Program-made: the position numbers and the translations under genes
Notes under the pieces: model-generated
Databases searched by the model: none
What the model saw: only the letters and a program-made list of their open reading frames with translations
What the model was told of the DNA's origin: nothing
NCBI RefSeq assembly: GCF_001632365.1
Contig: NW_024468523.1
Span: forward strand, 62,001-126,000
Source: Laetiporus sulphureus 93-53
Lineage: Eukaryota > Basidiomycota > Agaricomycetes > Polyporales > Laetiporaceae
Direction: 5' to 3'
Length of the DNA stretch: 64,000 nucleotides
In this document: piece by piece, positions 49,709 to 61,054 of the stretch
How positions within the stretch are numbered: the stretch's first letter is position 1
How the letters are laid out: every line of letters starts with the position of its first letter

Positions 49709-51082
49709 ATGGTCGCCCACCGTCTTGGATCGGTTCTCGCCTTCAGGACAGCTTTGAGCATCTGCACGTCGCCCGCCACTAGCGCCTCGCCACGATCAGC
49801 CGTCTACGTTCAAGCCAGAAGCATGTCTCTTGATCTGCAATCGAAACTGAAAGTGAGTACAACGGCAAGGCTATTGGCGGTCGGCTCAACCACATCTGAC
49901 AGTTGAGGGATGGCAATGAGATCCCTATCATGGGTTTCGGTAAGGCGATTCGTGCGTCAGTGGATTTGCAGATAGCTGATTGGCGACATGATAGGAACGT
50001 ACGAGATGGATGGGAAAGAAGCATATTCAGCTGTGAAGTACGCTCTGGAGGTGAGGAACCCTGTGATCGCAAACGTTTGTGCCACTGATCATGTCGATGC
50101 AGACCGGATATCGCCATGTCGTCAGTGAGAATAATGCGGGCATCTGAAGTATTGCTGAACTTTCACAGGACTCCGCGGAATGGTATCACAACGAGCATGA
50201 ATGCGGACGTGCCATCCTCGACTTTTGCGCCTCCTCCGGAGTGCCGCGCTCCGAGATCTGGTACACGACGAAGCTGCGCTCGAACTCAGGCTACGCAGCG
50301 TCGAAAGCCGCGATTGCACAATCGCTCGAGACCTCAAGCCTCGGCTACATTGACTTGTACCTGGTGCATTCACCGATCGGTGGCCCTCAGAAGCGCGCGG
50401 AAAGCTGGAAGGCAGTGCTGGAGGCTAAGAAGGAGGGATTGGTGCGCAGCGTCGGTGTCAGCAACTACGGTGTACGGCACCTGCAGGAGATGTTGCAAGC
50501 CCGCGTAGAGTTGCCCGTAATCAATCAGGTTCGTCTCAGACTCACTATACATGGTACACTAACCAACAATCTGTCAGGTCGATCTCCATCCGTTCATGAC
50601 GCGGGCAGATATCGTGGCGTTGTGTCAAGAACATGGGATGGCTCTTGAGGTTCCGGTCTTCAATTGACTTTGTCATTTCATTGCTAAGCCAACGCCCCAC
50701 CTCTAGGCTTGGGCACCGCTTGTGCGAGGGCTTCGTTTCAAGCATCCATCCATCGTGAGTCTCGCGAAGAAGTATCACAAGGACCCAGCCCAGGTGTTAC
50801 TGCGATACTCGCTGCAGAAGGTGTGTGGTCGGTCATCTCGCTAAAAGAGTATCAAGCGGATCGATTACCCAGGGTTATATACCTCTACCGAAATCGTCCA
50901 AGCCGCAACGTATCAAGTCGAATGTCAACGTCTATGATTTTGAGCTCACAGCGGACGAGATAGCCCACCTGGATAGCCTCGACGAAGGTGCGCCTTGCGT
51001 TAATTCAGCGACAGGGGCTCAATTGTTCACCTTCGCGTCTCCAGAACTGGTTACTGACTGGGATCCGACCAAGTGTCCGTGA
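49709..51082 (+). CDS. Aldo-keto reductase
   Basis: ATG at 49709. The first exon (MVAHRLGSVLAFRTALSIC ... RSMSLDL) is Arg/Ser/Ala-rich with no acidic residue before the AKR core, which suggests a mitochondrial presequence. Spliced exons then give LRDGNEIPIMGFGTYEMDGKEAYSAVKYALE, TGYRHVDSAEWYHNEHECGRAI (catalytic Asp and Tyr), SEIWYTTKLR (catalytic Lys), GYIDLYLVHSPIGG (catalytic His), GLVRSVGVSNYGVRHLQEML, VDLHPFMTRADIVALCQEHGMALE, AWAPLVRGLRFKHP, YIPLPKSSKPQRIKSNVNVYDFELT. TGA is at 51082. The tetrad and the IPKS-like cofactor site (PLPKSSKPQRI) mark an NADPH-dependent reductase of the yeast Gcy1/Ypr1 kind. The substrate is unknown. Confidence 0.82.
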
Positions 51083-51231
51083 AAGCGTCAACGCATAATG
51101 AAAGTCGTGAATTCTCGTGAAGTCATTACAACAGTTGTAGCCTTTACAGTACAGTACAGTAAAAATGGACTCATTCCGCATATGAACAAGACTGCTCCTT
51201 TCCAACAACCCGTGATGCTCTAATTACCGCA

Positions 51232-52915
51232 TCAAACAACGCTCCTCCGTCGTGGCCAAGTAAATATCCTCGTGAGAGGAGCTCCTTGCGCTTCTGGTGT
51301 CGCTCTTGTTTGCGCTCGTCTAAGCCCGGGAGCAGTGATGTACTTCCTCGGTTTCGGTCCCGGCGCGTGTGCTGTGGCGATTTCCACTTTCTCCGACAAC
51401 AGCGGTGATATCATCGACTCCGCTTGAACGAAACCTTCTGCCTCAAATTTGTCCAGAACGACTGTATGCTATAACAACAACGCTCAGACTGTCTCAACAG
51501 TGAACAATTAGCTACTGACCTTGATCTGAAGTTTCAGAAAGCTGCAACGAGGTGCAGTGTGCTCAGGAATATGTATTTCTCCTGCGAGCTTCCTCCTATG
51601 CGGACGTGCTGGATCATCATCTAAATGAGTCCAGACCGCGCGTGCTATTTCGTGGTGCCTTGTTTCAATCTGGTCTGAGCTGCTGTACATTTGCAGCAAG
51701 TCTGGCCCGTACGAAGTCTCCTGCATCAGCCGGATGGCGATGGCCTCATTAGTTGCAAGCAAATCCAGTGCCTGCTCATTGTCACATTCAATGACAAGCG
51801 TCAACGGCAAGGCGGTGCCGCGAGTGTAGCACAACTTGAGATACGTCAGCGGTGACCATGCTGACAAGGCGTCGAAGGACTCACAGGCTTCGCGAGGGAC
51901 AACTGTGGTCGAAAGTTTTAGCACGTGAGAGAGGTGGTTGGGAGTTGCACTGACTGTACATATTGCTTCGACCTCGATGTTTTTAGACATAACACCTTGC
52001 ACGATCAACGGAGGAAGCGTCGACCATCCTTCGGGGTCCGCTTCTGCGTCTGGTATCCGCGTGTTCTTCTGATACGCGATTTGTCGCGCAGCAGACGGCG
52101 GACCTGGCCGCGTCATCGGTGTGTACATGATAGGCACAACCAGGCTGTGGGCAGAGTGAACTTAGCTGACGTCCGAGCAAGTTCAGCTTCGAGTACCCAC
52201 CTACTACCCCGTCGAATCTTCCCCCTAGAAACCTGCACGGTTATCTGATATTCAACGAAGACTCCCGTTTTCTGGTCGGATACGGAGGGTGGAAGGAGGT
52301 TCTCTTCCACTGCTTCTCCCACTTGAGCGTACATCAAGGTAGTGATACCCCTCGGAAGTTCGAAGGAAAACGGCCATCGATGATCTCCCTTCAAACTGCC
52401 GCTTGGCGAGGACGGCGAAGGCGGCCATAACGTTCGCGACATGGTGAGAAAATTGAACGTTCTATGGGCAAAGATGGTCATGCGGCCAGTTACCTGCAAG
52501 GATGGAATCGTGACGGTCAGTCTTAAGGTAAGACAAGTCGAAATGTTCCCAAGGCCCTGCCGAATACCTCCCGATAGGCATCCAAAGACCACCAAAGATA
52601 AAGAGATGAAAGTAACAACGGACTCACTTGAACTTCGATGGAGCGGAAACTCTCCTCCTTCTCCAGATGCACGCTGACTGTACCGCTAATCACTCCGTTT
52701 TGGAAGAAAGTCGGTGGATCCCCCGCGGATTTCGCTCGACTGCGTACGTCCAGAGTGAGCCATCGCTGTCCCTGCTTCGAATCGGACAGGAAGTAAGAGT
52801 GGTTGTGCAAGGGATAAAGAGCCCATTCAGGGGTATTCGCATCAGGAGAGTAAGCAGGGAGGGCGTTCACTTGCTCACGCTCGCCTTCGTCGGCTTTGGG
52901 TGATGAGTCGAGCAT
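51232..52915 (-). CDS. Arrestin-like protein
   Basis: Minus strand, ATG at 52915. Exon 1 carries LPAYSPDANTPEWALYPLHNHSYFL, VRSRAKSAGDPPTFFQNGVI and SGTVSVHLEKEESFRSIEVQ. The next exon reads VTGRMTIFAHRTFNFLTMSRTLW ... WPFSFELPRG ... VFVEYQITVQVSRGKIRRGS. Further exons give VVPIMYTPMTRPGPPS, SATPNHLSHVLKLSTTVVPRE and SPLTYLKLCYTRGTALPLTLVIE, ending in an Arg-rich tail (FTWPRRRSVV) at 51232. The order (beta-rich 'F..G..I.G.V.V.L', 'WPF.F.LP', 'V.Y.I...V.R') is typical of the fungal arrestin N-like family (PF00339-type), which act as adaptors for ubiquitination and endocytosis of membrane permeases. Whether this one has a PY motif is not clear; LPAYSP near the N-terminus is only a weak candidate. 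Confidence 0.68.
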
Positions 52916-53899
52916 GTCGTATTACAGGTACCTTGTCCGCCACCGTTCAGGTCTAAAAGCATTTTGGACGAGACGGGCGAGAACCAGGCGGGGGAGAGGG
53001 CCGGCCGCGACTCAGCGGAACGTCACTCGGTGCGGCTGGCCCCGTGGGGAAGCAGAGCCCGTCATCTTCTCGCACGGCCACACCATCCTATAGGCTGAGT
53101 CGGTATGCATTCGTGAAACTGCTCTGTGCTGGAACGTATTACGAGGATTTGCCATGGCATGGCTTCAATCGCATATTAAACGCATTGAAGGCGCAGAGAT
53201 GGGCGTAAGGTCCAGCCTGTTCGACTGATAGCGCCCAACAATACCCCTGTCACAGCTCTCCACTCCACTATCTCAGAAAATTTTGATATGTAAAAATATC
53301 CATTGCAACGTTCGTAATCTGATCCTTGGACCTTTGGCCGAAAGACCGACGAGCATTCGCTTCCGGCCGAGATGACGACGATGTGAAGTCAACACTGACG
53401 GAGGAGTTTCAGATTCGGCGCGATGTTCACTCTCCCGCGGGACGGTCTGATGCATTGCATTGAGTGAATCCGCAGTTCATATGTGTCTCCGAGGAGTCGA
53501 GTAAAGGTTCAATAAATGGCGAGCTAACGATTTAACCTCCGATGAGCGTATCGCTCGCATGTCTGTGCGCGGGTCCGGACAATCTCTGCCGCTGCTTACC
53601 ATTCAAGGGAAGATGGTGCATGATTGGCGTTCCCGTCATGGCTCGTGGAGAGGCCAGAACGCGGTCTACGCGAATACAAGGAAGCCGTTGGAACAGAATG
53701 TGAGAGTAACAGTCCACTTTCAAAGCCCATTCAATCTGATGCATTACAATGGTATTAACAGGCAAGATGGACTCTCAGATCGGGAGACTTTTGAAATTAA
53801 GAGGCGTTTCGTCTTTGGCACATGGAGTGGCGGGCCGGCCACTGCGCGGTCATCATGAACAGTCAATGCAGCGTATAGCGCACCTCCGCAAGGCTTAAG

Positions 53900-55600
53900 A
53901 AAATTGTGATCGACTCAGACAGCGACTGGTATTCTGGCAACGTACCTGTCCGATGACTTTGAGGGGAGACTTCTCAGGCTCGAAACAGTCGAAGAGGTAA
54001 AATGGTACAATCTATCCGTAGTCGCGACACCTCCAGGTTTACGGCACCTGAGATAATTCTGAGAGTTGGAGCGTCACGTACTTGATGCGCGCTCGTATTG
54101 CAGTCAATTGCAATGATCTGTGTTCGCACACGGTCTGTTCAATGTGACACTGCCCATGCCGACCCCAGAAACGCACCAAACGAACATATACGCAAGTTGA
54201 GGATCACCACAGATGGGATACGTAGCAGTCCCTAGATCGATGCCTTCTAGCGTCGAAGACTTCCGAAACACGTTTTCCGATCGACCGTCGTCCGCAAATG
54301 AGTAGTGGACTGATGCCATGTCCCTGGAATAATGTTTGGAGCGTAACATTGGCCGGGCTAGCCAGAAAAGGCGAAGATGAATTCAGAGGACACATGGAGC
54401 GACTACCTAAGTCCGCCAATTTGCAAAGGCTCAGCATGCTCACGTTGCGACACAACTTCGAGCGCTTTACGCCAACCTAATGGTGTTATTCAAAAAGAAC
54501 GAGGACGGCGAGCTGCGACGGAGTAAGGGTGGAGGAGACGAGTCGTAGAGCACTATGTCATGTTGGGGCAGCAAGCAACAAGAGACCGCTCCGATCCTTT
54601 GGTCATACTACTAGCATACCAATGTCGTGGGCAAACGCCACGTTGGATACATGCCTTGGGCGAGCAAAAACTCCCCTTCTGATGCCATCTTCTGTTTGAC
54701 GATGGGGGCTTGCTGGCCCACGCCTCCGAGGAGTATCCAGGTGAAAGAGTGGGGTAAGGCGTCAGGCTTGATGATATTCGGTGCGTCTATGTTTCCGGTG
54801 CAGATGCATCTTGCAAGTATACTTAAATGGTCACGAACTTTTCGCCTACTCATTGACTCTGCAGGAGAATCCGAGCCGAAGCACGCGTCCACCCGGAGGT
54901 AGCTCAAAACCTAGACGTGTTCTATAAAGTGTCAGAGTCACGCTTATTGACAAATGAACGACCTGCAAGACCGATGGCCTGACCCGAGCGCGATAGGGTG
55001 CAAAGCGGCCTCAGCCACGAGCAGAACGTCCTCGGAACCTAATGTGTGCCGCGGATCTTCTCGATACGTCTGAAAGCACTGTGATCAGTCATGCTTTCCG
55101 CGATACTGCGCCTCTCATGCTTCCATGGACACGTTATGAATGATATCTATAGGTGCCTGAATTCGTCCTTGTAATTTGCGTTTGCATGTGCGGCTCATCG
55201 CAGGTTCCATAAAAGTTCCTATTCAGGCTCTGCCCTGATACAGCGAGCGTCGGCGCGCCGCATGAAGGCGAGAAGCCCATGATGTTTTGCGAAGGTTCAA
55301 AGGTATGCCTGGTGAACTGATAGAAGTCCTCGCCCGGGACGAAAGTGGACAATCGAGAGAGAGGACCCACCCGTGACAAACTAGGAAAGTCGAGCTTGGA
55401 GAAGGACTGTCAGGGATGCGGGAGAAGATAAGAAGTAAGATTCATTGTGAACTGGTCTCTCAGCTTCCCGTGCTTGACGCTAGAGACAGGGTCTCTGGCG
55501 TCAGTAGCGTGGCAGCACCTTGGCAGTCTCCATCAGTGCGGGCCGGTCGGGAGCATGGCTGCCCAATTTTCCACTTCCAGCGTCACTGGAGGGTTTGACT
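53900..55600 (-). CDS. Unresolved multi-exon candidate (minus)
   Basis: Several minus-strand segments read like protein with plausible splice ends. One gives FSKLDFPSLSRVGPLSRL and GEDFYQFTRHTFEPSQNIMG (55134-55400, after a CTGACAG acceptor). Another gives CTGNIDAPNIIKPDALPHSF and TWILLGGVGQQAPI to RLPTTLV (54611-54850). A third gives LEGIDLGTATYPICGDPQL (54104-54300). I cannot join them into one frame with confidence and recognise no family. It may be an intron-rich secreted protein or a decaying gene. Confidence 0.3.
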
Positions 55601-57921
55601 TTCAAGGTAAGTGCCCTCAGGAACCTGTTCAACCAAAATAGATTGTTGTCTAACCGATTAACTCAACCACGGCCATGAAGCTGGCTCTTCGCAATGGCGT
55701 ATTTGGTTTACTAAAACACCTGTTACGGCTGGATGTCCTGGCAAATTTTCGGATTCCGTCGTCACCGGCACTACAAGGATCCGGAGGTCAGGCGGTAGTA
55801 TCGGCGTATCCGTCTGTGTTCTCCGGGACCAGAGTCTCGGGAACTTAGAACCTTAACCTTTTTCCACGCATGCCTCTTCAGCTGGAGTACCCTTCAAGCA
55901 AGCCATCTGCGATCCTCTTTGCATCGTTGGAAACATTTCTACAGCATCTCATCCGCAGTCGCATCTTCGACGACCTTACGTTGTACGCTCCCTGGGGAAG
56001 CCACCAGTTGAAATTTGTTCCTATTCAACCTGCTCATTGAAATGACCATAACGCATCTTGAGGGATGATCTAAACCTAGTAACAGTCCAAACAACTCATC
56101 TACTGAGGTCTTTTCCGATCTCAGGTATCTCGAATCCACAATTTCTACGCAGCGAGAATAACGACTACAATAATGACCGAGGCCTCGGGCAAGAAGTACA
56201 TTTCTCCGGAGATCGGCGGAACGTTCAAGAAAGATCTCATTGGTGTCATGGTAAGCCCTTCGTCGAAGCTGGGTTTCTGGACCGCGCATTGTGATTTGAC
56301 GAAGTAAGGGACAAAACGAGCGGGGAGGTGATCCAGAGTATGCTAGTGTCGACTTGACATTGATGCATCGCCAGACATGATGCAGTACTCTGCTCTGATC
56401 CAACGGTGACAATATGCTCAGCTGACTAGCTACGGATGTTTTTGGGAGTGCCCGTGCGGGACCCTGATGGATTGATCATGGCCACCGTCGCAGTGGCGCG
56501 CTCATTGGTCTACAGCCCTTTCCATCCTTATCGATTCCGCCTCTATTGCACCGTGTTGCTTGAAACAAGAGTATCTGCCCTGATATGGCTGAAATGCTGC
56601 TATAGAGTTGTTTGAGATGCATTCCCTCCATCACTGGGACCGTTCTTTCTCTGGTGTGAGCCAAGCTCACATATTCTTTCTACCATTAGGCAGGTGACTT
56701 GCTCGTTGATCCAAGGTCCCCCTCCCTCTGTGGCCTCTCACTGCAATCGCTAATATGCTCATCCAGGATATAGATCATCCGTGCGGACTGGGCAGGAGGC
56801 TATAATATCCGGCTACGGTAACTAGAGCTGGCATGAAGAATTCTCATCGACTCTGGGCGGCCTCATCGATCGTTGCTAGCGCGTCCATGGAACAAGTTTC
56901 GCTTACTTACTTGCGCGCGAAGTTCGGAATTGCACCCTGATGCCACGCGGCAGCCATGCGAGATGTCAGCTGACGCGCTAGCCAACCACGCAGAAATTAC
57001 GATGCAATATCGTCTGTCGTGAGGCGAAGACGAATGTTCAGCGTTCGGGCGATCTACCCTCTACCCTTCAACTTGCAGGCCTGTTCAGGTAAGAGCTGCC
57101 TATCACTGTGTTCCATGCGATCGCATTATGTTTACGGCGTGTACTGAGACACCTTCTGCTTCATTGCGGTTGCTACATCCCATGCACTGCCTTTTCCAAC
57201 AGCCTGAGCGCCATTCAACCTGTCAACTGCGATGTCTCCGTCACGCCGTGAACCGCGATCCTGCGCTCGCCGTGTTCTGTTCGCGGGCGTACAACATGAG
57301 GCACGGAAGATGAACATGCGACTATTACGTGGAAAGAGTTGCGAACAGTCGGACTCGCATCAATGTGCATTGGCTGTGCAATTGCTTTTTCCAGTCCACT
57401 GTGCTCCCGTTTGATGTGCGTACCGGTTTGGTTACATTAATGTTGATCTGGAATGACAGTTGGCATCGAACGGATCAAAACCGATTGATCATGCTCCACT
57501 GTGATCAAGCACTTGATGACTACCGTTAGCATCTGCCCATCGTTTTTTTTTCGACTACTACTTTCATAGCATTGATCTGTTCTGTCCAGCCTGCGTGTTT
57601 GAGACGGCACCGTCGACGATTTCGGGGCCGCCCACGTACTACAGTGGCCAGCACAGTCTTTGGCAGTCGAGTATGAACTCACACGTTGTGGATCGCGGAG
57701 GTTGCTTTGGTACCTGCTGCACCGCGAATTCCAGACCAGAATGGCTCCTGGATTCGTTGAGGGTCTAGAAACGGCCATAGCTACTGCATAGCTTCGAGAC
57801 GAAAAACTTTCTAGTCTCAAGGGCTTGTGCGTTTCGCCTCCTTCACCTTACCGTATTGGCAACAATGGTCAAGTAAGTATGGCCAAGTACTACCGACGAT
57901 CCCTCCCGCAGGCGGTAGGGA

Positions 57922-59087
57922 CTAAGTCACGGAGATAACTAGACTACTCCACTCCACTCCTTCGTGATCCACAGTGACGGTTTCATTCGTCGCAAGTTGT
58001 CCTAGTACAATATGGCCTTTCTCGCTCGTGAAAAGTTCCCATTGGCCTAGTTTATCCAATCCGAGGCATACAGCAATCATTTTTCTCCCTGCAGGAACTC
58101 GCATGTAATTGACTCATCTTCCGCAAGGGTCGGATAGGTCTGTCAGCGGTCGCAGGATGTTCAACCCGACATTTCTATCGATTGAGTAGGGGCAGCGTTT
58201 CGTGACCAATGTGCCGAGCCTCAGTGCTGAATGTTGCCAAATGGACGCAGCTGTCGCCAGGCGTCAGGTCAGTTAGATCTGTCTATATCGCTCGGAGCAA
58301 AGTTCGTGTTTGAACTGCGAAGCTATGCCCGTTTGTTTATAGTACTGTGCAGCCACAGATCGTACTCTTCTTGATCCAGCTCCTCAACTGTCGGAGAGTA
58401 CTATCCCGTCGCTCATCTGCACATAGCGTCTATGCAGTCGTATACCCTCCTTCTTACACCCGCCCATACCGGACATGATGTCCCGCCTATAGGCTGCGCG
58501 GAAACGGCCCGTGAATGTTTAAGTAAGGTAGTGCAAGGAGGTTGCGCTTGCAGCCTTCTTACGAAGTGTCAATGTTTTCCTTGTACGGATGAGTTCCTCA
58601 CCAGGTCATCGCCACGACTATGCACGAACTTGAATTTAAAAATCTTCTAACTTCCACTGTTGAGCACGCTATTGAGCGGTTTCTATTATTCAAAGCCAAC
58701 CACGGGCAGTGATATGTTCTCAATGAGTGCAAGCCATTGATTCCGATCCAAGCGATGCAGTTAATGTCACCTCGCCTTCGCGTGCAGATTGACGCCGGGC
58801 GAAGCTGTTCCTGCCGCGCCATCACCCTCACCGTGTGGTCCTCACACATTGACATCTTAATGCTTTCTGTCTGTCAGATGGCGGGATGCGAGTATGCAGG
58901 ATATCTATCCCTACATTGCCAAGCCTTTGAGTCCATGTTTCGGTCGAAGGTTGCCTGATACAGGCCGAGGTGGCAGCGATCAATAAAATACTCACCCTTT
59001 CCTCGTTTATGTCACGAAGATATGGTGCATTTCTCTGTTCATAATTACTAGCCCGCACAAAGCGCGCGTCTGCGGCTAATCTAATCA
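57922..59087 (-). CDS. Unresolved multi-exon candidate (minus)
   Basis: A possible start reads MIRLAADARFVRASNYEQ, then QRNAPYLRDINEER before a GTGAGT donor (59087-58996). An inner exon-like piece reads EELDQEEYDLWLHSTINKRA near 58380. The best segment, ending at 57922, reads GRKMIAVCLGLDKLGQWELF, then TSEKGHIVLGQLATNETVTV before its stop. No family recognised and the exon chain is incomplete, so this is a candidate only. Confidence 0.28.
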
Positions 59088-59582
59088 TGATTGTCCGCGG
59101 TGCCCGTTCAAACCCATATGTCGCAGCAGTCGATGCCGGAGGCGAGACAGTGCAGACGGCACGTTTCTGGATGCCTCGCTTCTAACTCTATCATCATGAG
59201 TCAGTCTAGAGCTTCCTGAGCCATATACCAATTCATGTTCGCCCAGGTTGGCCATCCGTTAGCGCACCGTGAAGCATTCAGTGCAGGCAGGGAGCCGCGT
59301 TGTGCGCTCTCCCATGGCTGGATGCTTCTACAGTCGGATCCTATCGACGGCAATGACTGAACAGCGGATCTATTTTCCGATATTTGGATTTGCTACAGCG
59401 CTTCAAATCGGACGGTTGTCACGTATCATAACCGCTAAAACAGAGCGTCTTGCCACCTAGAACATGCCCTTTGTAATAAAACTCATGACAGGAGCGTATA
59501 GCGTAAATGAAATTAGAACACCACCGCCGACTCGTTTCCTTCCGCGCACATTCATCACGGACTAATTGTCCGTTTCACCGTT

Positions 59583-60790
59583 TCACGATCGCTTTCCGCA
59601 GCGCTCGACAACGTAGGCCTTTGCCCGCCGCTGTTCCTGCCCTCCAACGCCTTCAAGATCTTCTGGCATTTCACCATCGAGGTTCTCCTATAACCCGTGT
59701 AGGGAATCAGTTCGTAGATTAGCGATGAAATCCATGGACACCATGTCCATGGAACTTACGCGAGTCCGATCTGCACCGGCCTCAATCAACAGGCAGGCAG
59801 CTTCTGCGTGGGCGGACTCCATGGCAAGATGCAGGGGTGTATTACCTGATAGTTACTCAATGGCTTGATGAGGACTGAAATAACGGTAGCGACCACTCAC
59901 CAACACGATCGGCGGTGTTTAACCGGGTCTTTGGAGAGCCTTCTGGAGGGTTGAGCAGAATACTGATGAATCCTATCGAGCCCGTAGTAGCCGCACGATG
60001 ACTTCGGGAACCGCAGGTAAATCGACATCTCACATGGCAAAAGGGGAACGTACAGCGGATTCTGATTTGCCTTGTCTTTGGCGTTTATCTGCCAGTGGCA
60101 TCAGTGTTTACGAATCGGAGACATATTGTATGGGCTCCTCACGTCTGCACCTCGTGCTATGAGCAGACGGCCGATCTGAAAGGAGGCGTCAGACAGGACA
60201 TGCGCTGAGATAGCCCAAAATGTCACACATCCACTCTGGACTTGGATGCGGCATAGTGTCTGGCGTTACAGAAAGGCCATCAGATATTCTTTCACAACAG
60301 ACTGTCCCCGCTCACAATGGCGTAATGCCCTTGTCATTCTTCTTGTTGACATCAGCACCGGCTCCGAGGAGCTCGCGCACAACATCTTCGTGCCCCGCAC
60401 TGGCTACATAAATCCTTCAGTCAACTATCGTCTGATAAATAGATAGCTTACCGGCAATGTGCAGAGGTGTCCAGCCACTGCCGTCTCCACGATCAACTTC
60501 GGCTTTCTGATCAAGCAAGTCTCGGACAATATCAAGAGACCCGGATGAAGCAGCCCAATGAAGAGGGGTGCGTCCGTCCTGCATTGTATATATTGAGAGA
60601 CAACTCTTAATTTCCCATGAATTGTCTCGCCTCGTCGAGAGCGTTGACAAGCTTAGGGTCTTGGGATATCAAGGATCGCAACAAACCGGTCTGACCTATT
60701 GTCGTAGATAACGAATTACAACGCTACACTGACGAGCGGCGATGACTACCTACCGTTCTGTGCAGCTCGGTGGATTGATGTATTCGACAT
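59583..60790 (-). CDS. Ankyrin-repeat protein, Nas6/gankyrin-like (proteasome assembly)
   Basis: Nine exons on the minus strand from ATG 60790 to TGA 59583. The protein reads MSNTSIHRAAQNGQTGLLRS, LISQDPKLVNALDE, DGRTPLHWAASSGSLDIV, GSGWTPLHIAASAGHEDVV, DKGITPLHYAASKSRVDI, GRLLIARGADINAKDKANQ, NPLHRAATTGSIGF, NTADRVGNTPLHLAMESAHA, and ends EDLEGVGGQEQRRAKAYVVERCGKRS. Six or more ankyrin repeats fill the chain. The DGRTPLHWA start, the NPPEG insertion (LLNPPEGSPKTRLNTADR) and the C-terminal GVGG.EQ...A pattern match gankyrin/Nas6 proteins, chaperones that bind the C-terminus of an Rpt subunit (yeast Rpt3) during 19S proteasome assembly. Intron 2 appears to use a GC donor (GCGAGA). The last intron holds a perfect hairpin next to its donor. 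Confidence 0.82.
59731..59753. repeat. Hairpin beside splice donor of last Nas6 intron
   Basis: Perfect 10-bp arms TCCATGGACA and TGTCCATGGA with a 3-nt loop. On the minus strand the hairpin begins right after the GTAAGT donor of the 72-nt last intron (59688-59759). Confidence 0.75.
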
Positions 60791-61054
60791 TGCGGTGGCG
60801 CGCTGCAAAGTGTGCGAGTGGCGAACCTCGACGCGTAATCCGCGATTAAAAGCGCGCCGCGGTCACAACGTGGGAAAGCTGTCTGGCTCTGCCAGTGCTC
60901 AGTTAGGAAACCCTAAGTTCAGCGAGGTGGCAGCCGCCGTCTGTCACTTAAGCTCAACTCGTCGCTCAATACCGCGTACGGCAACGACGCTGTGTGCACA
61001 AACCTCAGCGGACACGAAGAGGGTATTCTGACGAGCATCTTGTCGTTGGTGGCC
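60791..61054. promoter_or_regulatory. Shared divergent promoter, Nas6-like and Tfb2 genes
   Basis: Only 264 bp separate the start codons of two genes transcribed in opposite directions. No TATA box is obvious. The segment must contain the promoters of both. Confidence 0.55.

Larger units (their letters stand above)
52916..59582. other. Gene-poor stretch with unresolved minus-strand exons
   Basis: About 6.7 kb where I could not build a complete gene. Exon-like fragments cluster on the minus strand at roughly 53900-55600 and 57922-59087 (separate entries). A short plus-strand exon-like frame starts MTEASGKKYISPEIGG near 56174. The remainder (52916-53900, 55600-57900 and 59090-59580) shows nothing I can support. 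Confidence 0.4.
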
